DNA of 33,774 bases, from positions 1 to 33,774 of IMG/VR virus record IMGVR_UViG_3300042549_007820; one strand, 5' to 3'. Positions within the stretch are counted from its first letter, which is position 1. Each line of letters opens with the position of its first letter. This document shows positions 9,046 to 18,400 of the stretch, one piece after another. The notes under the pieces are model-generated. The model was not told where the DNA came from. It made no database searches and saw nothing but the letters and a program-made list of their open reading frames with translations. A program made the position numbers and the translations under genes. The stretch is from a virus.

Positions 9046-12000
9046 ATGGCACTAACAGCAATTACAAAAGATTTCGTCGTAAAAGCCGGCGCGATAGTCG
9101 AAGGCGCAAATTTTGTATCTTCGTCAACTGGACAGACAGGTACCCTGCAAATCAGTGGCGGCGCTGCTATTGCTAAAAACTTAGTAGTAGGCACAACTGC
9201 AACAATATGGGGCAATTCTTCTTTAATAGGAAGTTTAAATGTAGCTGGGGCCAGTACAGTTGGTTCGCTAACTGCTACAATTTTTACTGCAACTTCTGCC
9301 AATATTATTGGCAACTTGACAGTATCCGGAGTTTCAGCACTGCAAGGCATACTGACTGTAACAGGTAACAGTCAATTCAACGGTGCGGTAAACACATTTA
9401 GCGGCGCATTGTTTGTCACAGGAACAAACATTTTAACAGTTGATACAGGAGCCACCTCGTTGGGCGGTACACTAACTGTTAGCGGAAAAACATTACTCAA
9501 CAACACCACTGACGCAGTTGTAGCAGGTGGCGGCGATGCTGCACTGAAAACACTGGGTGGAGTTTATGTAAGCAAAAATTTAATTGTTGCAAGCACTGCA
9601 TCTAGCACATCTACTGCTGCTTCCAACGCATTGTATGTGGCAGGCGGAGCATACATTGATAGTACTTTTCTTGTTCAAGGCTCAGCAACATTTAACGGTA
9701 ATGTAGTTTTTAACGGTACACAAACAAACGTTTATTCTACAAACACTGTTTATACAGACAACTTAATTAACTTACACGTTCCTGCAGGTAGCACAGGAAC
9801 AGAACATAATTGGACACTTGATGATGGCAAAGACATTGGTTTTGGATTCCACTATTACAAAACAGTAGATAAGAATGCATTTTTAGGTCTAGCTAACGAC
9901 AGCGGATATCTTGAATGGTACGAAGACGGTTATGAAACTTTAACAGGCGAGCATACTAGCGGAACCTACGGTACATTTAAAACTGCAAATATTCAATTAA
10001 CAGGCACTGCTGATGCATCGTCAACTATTACTGGTGCATTCCAAGTAGTAGGCGGTGCTGGCATTGGTGGCAAATTATATGCAAGTCTATTGGCTGGTAG
10101 AAATTTAACCACAGCAAGTGGTATTGTTTATAGCCTATCAGACGGAACACTACAAAATACTCCTGTAACATTTGACAGTGCTGCTCAAAGATTAGTTGGT
10201 TTAATTACAACTGCTTCAACTGCTATCAACGTAGACGGCGGCGCAGCTGGATCTCTTCTATACCAATCAGGTGCCAGTGCATCGCAGTTCTTGCCAATTG
10301 GCACTAACGGAAATATTTTAATTGTCAGCGGTGGTAACCCTACATGGAGTGCTCCTACAGGATTGGTTGCTGGTAATGCAACTACTGCTAGTAACATTGC
10401 AGGCGGATTAAAGGATCAAATTCCTTTCCAAAGTGCTCCAGGTCAAACAGTATTCAACGTAGGCATGGTCTACAATGGTACTACATTTACCACAACAAAC
10501 ATTCAAGTAACCAGCAACAACAATGCCACAGCCGCAACAGGCGCAAGTGGTGCATTGATGGTAACTGGTGGCGTTGGCATCAGCCGTGATCTATGGGTTG
10601 CTGGCGACATCAACGTTGGCGGCAACATCTATATGGATGGTGTTGGCCTAGATACCATCAGCGGTACAACAGCAACATTTACACAAGCCAATATAACTGG
10701 TACAGTTGCAACATTCTCCACATCAACTGGTGCTTTGCAAGTTGGAGGTGGTGTTGGAATTGGTGGCGGCATATTTGTTGGCGGTATTGCTACTGCCACT
10801 CTGTTCTCTGGTGTTGTAACACAAGTACAAACTACCGCACAAACAGCCAACGCAAATTACTTTCCAACATTTGTTGATGCTAACAATGCAACTGCTGCAG
10901 GCGAAGTTCTTTTCACTACATCAAGTTTTAGTATTAATCCATCAACAGGTGCAACAACATTTGGCGGCTCAGTAGCAGTTACCGGACCGTTGACAATCAC
11001 CGGATTTAGTTTACTAAATGGCGGTGCTACAATCAGTGCTGCCACTGTTACAAATAACTTATTGGTAAGTGGTAATGGAACAGTTACAGGTTTTGCATCA
11101 CTAAATGGTGGCGCTACAATCAGTGCTGCCACTGTGACAAACAATTTATTGGTAAGCGGCAATGAAACAGTTACAGGTTTTGCATCACTAAATGGTGGCG
11201 CAACAATCAGTGCTGCCACTGTGACCAATGCATTGATAGTAAGCGGCCAATCATTCCTAAACGGTGGCACAACTACTACCAACTTCACTGCCACAACTTC
11301 TAACATTATTGGCAATGAAACAGTTGGCGGTACTTTGACAGTTACTGGTCAAACAACGTTGGGTCAACTGACTGCTACAATTACCACAGTAACTTCATTA
11401 ACTGTTATTGGCAATGAAACAGTTGGCGGCACATTGGCAGTCACTGGATTCAGTTCATTGAGCGGCGGTGCTACAATCAGTGCTGCCACTGTTACAAATA
11501 ACTTATTAGTAAGTGGTAATGAAACAGTTACAGGATTTACCTCACTAAACGGTGGCGCTACAATCAGTGCATTGACAGTGACCAATGCAACAGTGCTGAG
11601 CAGCACATTGGCAGTTACTGGACACAGCACATTGGGTCTGTTGCGTGCTACTGACACCACAGTGACAAACTTGACTGTCAGCAGCACATTAGGAGTCACC
11701 GGACAAAGCACATTGGATGCAGTCACAGCTGGTACTACCACAGTGACAAACTTGATTGTTACAGGATCTGCAACTTTACCAAGCAACGTCAGCCTTTCAA
11801 ACTTGACAGTTACCAATTTAACAGTTACCAATAATCAAACTGTAGGCGGAAACTTACAAGTTACTGGATTGTTTACTGTAACTAACACTGCCAATTTTAC
11901 TGCTGTGGTAAGAGTTACCAATGCAACTGATTCCAACGCTACAGGCGTTGGTGCTTTGGTTGTAACAGGCGGTGTTGGTATTGCTAAAAACTTGACAGTT

Positions 12001-12387
12001 GGAACAGGTGTAACAGTTGGTGCATCGTCCACACAAACTGTAGTACCGTCCGTGTTCAGCAACAACGTATTGTATTCAAGTTATACCAGTCAGTTCATTG
12101 TTACAAACTCACTGATCAGCTTGGACACATTCAGTTCGTCGGCATACAGAAGTGCAAAATATTTTGTACAAATTGTTGATGGTACAAAGATACAGGTTGA
12201 AGAAATTGTTCTATTCCATGATGGTACCAATGTCTACATGACAGAATATGCAGCCATGAACAACACTGGAAGTTTAGGTGATTTTGATGCAACCATTGGT
12301 GGCGGAACAGTAACGCTGAACTTTACTGCCAATTATTCTCCAACCAGTATGACTATCAAAGTGGTAAGAACCGCAATCACAGTGTAA
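9046..12387 (+). CDS. Long tail fibre-like protein (1113 aa), repeat shaft with globular tip
   Basis: This is a low-complexity Thr/Val/Gly fibre. Residues about 223-318 form a distinct domain with 'VYTDNLINLH', 'DDGKDIGFGFHYYK' and 'LEWYEDG', also present in the 2271-residue protein. Several 'GALxVxGGVGI' shaft repeats follow. Residues about 650-860 are 29-residue repeats of the type 'GGATISAATVTNNLLVSGN'. Residues about 1020-1113 are the same C-terminal domain as in the 377-residue protein (SAYRSAKYFVQI ... MTEYAAM ... IKVVRTAITV). AGGAATT precedes the ATG. The gene ends 14 nt before a strong terminator, which closes this transcription unit. A fibre role is well supported by architecture; receptor specificity is unknown. 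Confidence 0.82.
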   Translation: MALTAITKDFVVKAGAIVEGANFVSSSTGQTGTLQISGGAAIAKNLVVGTTATIWGNSSLIGSLNVAGASTVGSLTATIFTATSANIIGNLTVSGVSALQGILTVTGNSQFNGAVNTFSGALFVTGTNILTVDTGATSLGGTLTVSGKTLLNNTTDAVVAGGGDAALKTLGGVYVSKNLIVASTASSTSTAASNALYVAGGAYIDSTFLVQGSATFNGNVVFNGTQTNVYSTNTVYTDNLINLHVPAGSTGTEHNWTLDDGKDIGFGFHYYKTVDKNAFLGLANDSGYLEWYEDGYETLTGEHTSGTYGTFKTANIQLTGTADASSTITGAFQVVGGAGIGGKLYASLLAGRNLTTASGIVYSLSDGTLQNTPVTFDSAAQRLVGLITTASTAINVDGGAAGSLLYQSGASASQFLPIGTNGNILIVSGGNPTWSAPTGLVAGNATTASNIAGGLKDQIPFQSAPGQTVFNVGMVYNGTTFTTTNIQVTSNNNATAATGASGALMVTGGVGISRDLWVAGDINVGGNIYMDGVGLDTISGTTATFTQANITGTVATFSTSTGALQVGGGVGIGGGIFVGGIATATLFSGVVTQVQTTAQTANANYFPTFVDANNATAAGEVLFTTSSFSINPSTGATTFGGSVAVTGPLTITGFSLLNGGATISAATVTNNLLVSGNGTVTGFASLNGGATISAATVTNNLLVSGNETVTGFASLNGGATISAATVTNALIVSGQSFLNGGTTTTNFTATTSNIIGNETVGGTLTVTGQTTLGQLTATITTVTSLTVIGNETVGGTLAVTGFSSLSGGATISAATVTNNLLVSGNETVTGFTSLNGGATISALTVTNATVLSSTLAVTGHSTLGLLRATDTTVTNLTVSSTLGVTGQSTLDAVTAGTTTVTNLIVTGSATLPSNVSLSNLTVTNLTVTNNQTVGGNLQVTGLFTVTNTANFTAVVRVTNATDSNATGVGALVVTGGVGIAKNLTVGTGVTVGASSTQTVVPSVFSNNVLYSSYTSQFIVTNSLISLDTFSSSAYRSAKYFVQIVDGTKIQVEEIVLFHDGTNVYMTEYAAMNNTGSLGDFDATIGGGTVTLNFTANYSPTSMTIKVVRTAITV
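11020..11280 (+). repeat. 87-bp tandem coding repeats (29 aa) in the 1113-residue fibre
   Basis: Units start at 11020, 11107 and 11194, an exact 87-bp period. Each encodes GGATISAATVTN followed by 'LLVSGNETVTGF' or a near variant. Two further units in the same register recur at 11464 and 11551 after an interruption by 'ETVGGTLTVTG' segments. Differences between neighbouring units are few and mostly synonymous, so the array probably changes length by recombination. Confidence 0.85.
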
Positions 12388-12401
12388 TCAACACTGCACA
12401 A

Positions 12402-12429
12402 AAAAATAGGACCCAAAGGTCCTATTTTT
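12402..12429 (+). terminator. Strong intrinsic terminator after the 1113-residue fibre gene
   Basis: There is a perfect 12-bp stem, AAAAATAGGACC / GGTCCTATTTTT, with a CAAA loop, ending in a T run. It begins 14 nt after the stop codon. The A run on the left would give a T run on the other strand, so it could act in both directions. It separates the first fibre unit from the promoter of the 2271-residue gene. Confidence 0.92.
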
Positions 12430-12447
12430 GTTTCATTGTGTCACAAG

Positions 12448-12455
12448 TATAAATA
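12448..12455 (+). promoter_or_regulatory. Consensus T4-type late promoter
   Basis: TATAAATA is a perfect match to the T4 late consensus. It sits just after the terminator and 40 nt before the ATG at 12496. A purine-rich ribosome site, GGAAAGGGAAA, lies between. The arrangement gives the S74 fibre gene its own late transcript. Confidence 0.88.
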
Positions 12456-12495
12456 TATGATATTATAAACCAGCCAATGGTGGAAAGGGAAACTA

Positions 12496-15400
12496 ATGGC
12501 ATCACAACTAGATTTTAGGGTCAAAAACGGCCTCGTGGTTCAAACTACGGCAACGTTTGTATCAACTGCTCAAGCAGTATCAACTGCTTCAGGAGCTGTA
12601 CAAATCATCGGTGGAGCCGGCATCGGCGGCAACCTATGGGTAGGTGGTACTGTGAACGTAGCAGGCACCATCAACGCCAGTGTTACAGGTGTTATTACAT
12701 CTGCAACCAACATTGCCAATGGTACAGCAGGACAAATTCCTTATCAATCAGCTGCTGGTGTAACAACATTTGCTGGTCCGGGCACAGCTGGACAAGTTTT
12801 AGTCAGTCGAGGTGCATCTGCATCTGGTCCTACATTTCAAAACACTCTCACATTGGCAGGGTCAACTGCTGCAACATCAACCACAACTGGCGCACTGGTA
12901 GTCACTGGTGGTGTAGGTGTTGGTCAAAACTTATATGTTAACAACAATACAGTTTTAGGTACAAACTACAACAACACTGCCACCGGCAGCAAAATTACAT
13001 TAAGGGGTATTTTACAAACTGCCACAGTTTCGTCGATTGTTGATACCACACTGAACGTTGCATTGGCCTTGCCAATGAACAATTGGTCTATTGTGTCCAC
13101 TGATGGAAACTTTGTTAGAAATGTGTTGTCAAAAGACAGCAGCAATAACGTAACTGTTGGTGTAAGCGGTTCATCGTTTCACAACGATGTAAACATTTAC
13201 ACAGGTCCTAGCGGTGCTTTCAACATCTACAGTGGTACAGGTCAGATTCGTTCGCATTTTGATAATCAAGGTGTGTTGAGAATTTCAACTACCACTGTTG
13301 CAACATCAACCATAACCGGTGCTTTGCAAGTTGCAGGTGGAGTTGGTGTAGGTGGTAGTGCCTATTTTGGCAACGATCTATATCTAACAAAACCAACCAA
13401 TAATTATGTTTATCTGATAAACTCAAATACCGTTGGCAATTACAACAACGAAATTTATTTCAAAACTACCAATGCATATTCTAATATAGGAAACCAAAGT
13501 GGCGTTGGCACTATTGCTGTTTTAGATAATTCAGATAGCAGTAAAGGTTCTATTAGATTTTTTAAGAACGGCAGTTTTACTGATTTAGGTATATTTGCAA
13601 GCGGATTTGGATCAACGTCTACTGCAAATCTATTGGTGAGATTGGATCAATCTCAATTTACCACAGACTTAATAGTAAAAAGTTCAACAAATGCAGTATC
13701 AACTACAACTGGTGCCTTTCAAGTTGCTGGTGGCATTGGTGTTGGCGGAAATATTGTCATTGGCGGTAATTCAACTGTTACCAATAACGAAGTAATTTTA
13801 GGCACAACAGCAGTATCGTCTACAATTACTGGTGCGTTACAAGTACGAGGCGGAGTTGGCGTTGGCGGCAGTGTGTTTGTGGGCGGTGTTGTTACTGCCA
13901 CAAACTTCTTTGCAGGTCCATGGGCTGTATCTACTGGTACTAGTCTTGCCGTGCAGTGGGTTGGTTCTGCATTGGGCACAGTGGACACACTGAATTTTGC
14001 AACAGGAACAACTGCCACTGTTGTGGGCAGAACTGTAACCATTCAAGCAGTGAGTCAAGTTAGTACCGTGGCACAGCCAGCAGCAGCAAATTATTTTCCA
14101 GTATTTGTTGACAGCAATAATACTACTACCTCTGGAGAAATACTTTATACCACAGGTAGTTTTAGTATAAATCCGGGCACGGGCGAAATTACGGTTGGAA
14201 GTACAGTAACATCGGCAGGATTTGTTACTCCTGCGGGAGCAGCAAACAGGCCTGGCGCTCACTATGATATTGCAACAGGTCAATACCTACATGCTGGTCA
14301 AGGAGTTAATATTGGTGGTGAAGCTGGTGGTAAGTTGATTTTTGGTGACACCTTTACGCCAAGCGTCCTAGAAGGAAACCCGTCTACAATATTTGCATAT
14401 GTTAATAATAACATTGCGGGTAATCAATTATGGTATGGCACCAGTGCAGGACTTGTTGTAGGTAATGGAGTTAGTCCACTTGCAACACTGGATGTTCGAG
14501 GTACTGCTATAGTTTCAAGTACAACAAATGCAACTTCAACTAACACAGGTGCTCTACAAGTCCAAGGTGGTGTAGGCATTGGTGGCAGCTTAGTTGTTGG
14601 CGGAACTGTTACAGCAACTAACTTTGTTGGTAATTTAACAGGAATTGCTACTACTGCTTCTTTTGCATTACTTGCTACTACTGCGTCTTTTGCATTAGTT
14701 GCTACAACTTCTACTAACTTAGCTGGCGGTAATGTAGGAAGTTTACCTTATCAAAGTACTGCAAGCAGTACAGTGTTTCTCCCTTTGGGAACTGTTGGCT
14801 TTATTTTGACTGCCGGAGCAACTGGGCCACAATGGTCCAATGCTGAAAGTTTAGGAATCACCACAGCAACCAACATTGCTGGCGGATCTGCAGGACAATT
14901 GCTGTTTCAAAGCACAGGTGGCATAACAGCATTTGCAGGTCCGGGCACCGCAGGCCAATTGTTGGTTAGTGCTGGCGCAAGTGCTACAGGACCGGTGTAC
15001 ACCGGTACTGCCAGTATCTATGTGGGTCGTGCAACATTGACAGATGCTGTTGTAGGCGCTGGCACCGGTAATATACTCATTCAAAGTGCAAACAACACCA
15101 CAAGTTTCTTGAGCACTGGCACAGCAGGACAACTGCTGATGAGTGCAGGTGGCGCTCCTGTGTTTATCAACACTGCAAGTGTGTATGTGGGATCAGCAGT
15201 AACCGTTGACACTGTGCGACAGACTACGGATCAGAACTATTATCCCACAATGGTCGGTACATTAAATGCTGCACGATCAGCAAATTTTGTATTCACCACA
15301 AGTTCGTTCCGAATCAATGCTGCCAGCGGCCTAATGTCATTATCAGGCAGACTGGCTGTCAACAACACTGACTCCAGCACAGGTACCAACACTGACAACT

Positions 15401-18400
15401 CGTTGTATGTGGGCGGCGGAGCTTGGATAGACAAGAACCTTACAGTCAGCGGTGATACTACATTTAGAGGCAGTGTGGTATTCAATGGTACCAACACATT
15501 TGTGTATTCCAGTTCTACGGTATACACAGACAACTTGATCAGCCTACATGCACCAGGTGGCAGCGGACCTGGCAATCATACTTGGACCATAGACGATGGC
15601 AAAGACATTGGTTTCATGTTCCATTACTACAAGACCACAGACAAAGATGCATTCTTGGGATTTAATAATGCCACAAGTTTCTTGGAATGGTATGACAACG
15701 GCACAGAAAGTGGCGGAGTTTTTACAGGAACCAGTTTTGGTACATTTAGAACAGGTGCTGTTAAACTAGTAGGTGGCACACAAAACACCGGTAACACTTC
15801 AACCGGCGACTTGACTGTGTTGGGCGGTGTAGGTATCACAGGCAATGTATACATCCAAGGTTCATTGAACGTAATTGGTGGCGGCAGTACCAACATTGTG
15901 GGTATTATCAGCACTGCCACCAGTATAGCAGGCGGCAGTAATGGTCAATTGGTCTATCAAGTATCACCTGGCGTTACAGGATTCGTAGGACCTGGCACCG
16001 CAGGTGAACTGTTGTTCAGCGGCGGTACCGGTATTCCAGTTTACAACAGCACTGCCAGTACCTATGTAGGCAATGCAGTGGTATCCACCAATCTGCGTAG
16101 TGGTACACCTTTTCAAATTCCGTATCAGAGCAGTGCAAACACAACAGCGTTTGCTAGCTCAGGTACAACTGGCCGGTTCTGGCAAGCCACAACCAACGGC
16201 GCTCCTACGTGGACCACAACTGCCAACATTTATGTGGCCAATGCAGCAATTGCTACCAATCTGCGTAGTGGTACACCTTTTCAAATTCCATATCAGAGCA
16301 GTGCAAACACAACAGCATTTGCCAACTCAGGTACAACTGGTCAGTTCTGGCAAGCAGCCACCAACGGTGCTCCTACCTGGACCACAACTGCCAACATGTA
16401 TGTGTCAGCCGCAGCCAACGCAGCCAGTTTGTTTGGCGGTGTAGGTGGTAGTATACCTTATCAAAGTGCTGCCAATACAACAACATTCTTAGGCATTGGC
16501 ACAAACGGATTTGTTTTGACCAGCAACGGATCGGCACCTGTATGGCAAGCATTGTCTGGACTTACTTCAGGATCAGCAACTACTGCTACCAACTTGGCAG
16601 GTGGCAATGCTTGGCAAATTCCATATCAAACTGCACCTGGCAACACAGCATTTGCTAGTTCAGGAACTGTGGGACAATTTTGGCAAGCTGCCACCAACGG
16701 CGCACCTACATGGACCACAACTGCCAACATGTATGTGGCCAATGCAGTGGTATCTACCAACTTGCGTGGCGGAACTATCGGTCAACTGCATGTACAAACA
16801 GCAGCAGACACAAGTGGATTTGTGGGTCCAGGTACCGCAGGTCAATTACTAGTATCAGCTGGTGCAGCAAGTCCAGTATACACCAACACTGCAAGTATCT
16901 ATGTGGGTCGTGCAGTGTTGGCTGATTCAGCCACTACAGCTCTAACTGCCAACCTTGCAACCACAGCCACTAATCTGGCAGCAGGCGTAGCTGGTAGTTT
17001 GCCGTATCAAAGTGGCACCGGCACCACAACGTTCTTGGGAATTGGCACCAACGGATTTATATTGGCCAGCAACGGCTCCGCGCCAATATGGCAGGCCATC
17101 AGTGGATTGAGTGCTGGTAGTGCTACCACTGCTACCAATTTGGCAGGTGGTAATGCTTGGCAAATTCCATATCAAACTGCACCTGGCGCTACTGCGTTTG
17201 CCAACTCAGGCACAACGGGTCAATTTTGGCAAGCCACAACCAACGGAGCTCCTACATGGACCACAACCGCCAACATGTATGTGGCCAATGCGGTCATTGC
17301 TACCAACGTGCGTGGCGGTACTATTGGGCAACTGGCTGTGCAAACAGCAGCCAACGCTACAGGATTTGTAGGTCCGGGTACAGCAGGTCAATTATTAGTG
17401 TCAGCAGGCGCAGCAAGTCCAGTGTACACCAACACTGCCAGTATCTATGTGGGTCGTGCAGTGTTGGCCGATTCAGCTACTACAGCTCTAACTGCCAATC
17501 TTGCAACCACTGCTACCAACTTGGCAGCAGGTGTAGCAGGTAGTTTGCCGTATCAAAGTAGTGCTGGCATTACAACATTCTTAGGCATTGGTACCAACGG
17601 ATTTGTGCTGACCAGTAATGGTTCAGCGCCAATATGGCAGGCCATCAGTGGATTGAGTGCTGGTAGTGCTACCACTGCTACCAACTTGGCAGGTGGCAAT
17701 GCTTGGCAAATTCCATATCAAACTGCACCTGGTGCTACTGCATTTGCCAACTCGGGTACAACTGGCCAGTTCTGGCAAGCCACAACCAATGGTGCTCCTA
17801 CATGGACCACAACTGCCAACATGTATGTGGCCAATGCAGCAATTGCTACCAATTTGCGTGGTGGTACTATTGGGCAACTGGCTGTGCAAACAGCAGCCAA
17901 CACAAGTGGATTTGTGGGTCCTGGCACAGCAGGTCAATTGTTGGTATCAGCTGGTGCAGCAAGTCCAGTATACACCAATACCAGCAGTATCTATGTACAG
18001 AATGCTGTGGTATCTACCAACTTGCGTGGTGGTACTGCAATGTCAGTACCGTATCAGAGCAGTGCAGGCACAACTGCATTTGTTGCAGCAGGCACAACTG
18101 GACAAGTTTTGCAAACCAACGGAACAGGCAGTGCTCCAACTTGGGTCACAGTAAGTGGATTGGGTGCAGGATCCGCAACCACTGCCACACAGGTCAACAC
18201 TGTGGCACAAACAGGCAACGCCAGTTATTTCTTGACTTTTGTTGATTCTAACAATGCTAGTGCAACCGGAGAATTGGTCTACACAACTTCTAGCTTTACA
18301 ATCAATCCCGCAACTCGAGCAGTAGCTGTTGGCGGAGCGTTGTCTACTGTTGGTAGTGCAGATCTTGCAACTGGATTATCTGGCGATGTTGTTCAGATAG

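Noticed and set aside
16093-17996. Repeat array considered as CRISPR or non-coding satellite
   Set aside because: The periods are multiples of three, the reading frame is intact throughout and there is no spacer pattern.
16073-18245. Several + strand open frames overlapping the 2271-residue fibre
   Set aside because: They are out-of-frame readings of the 546-bp and 168-bp repeats, with unlikely composition (Gln/Trp/Cys-rich), and exist only because the repeat avoids stops in those frames.
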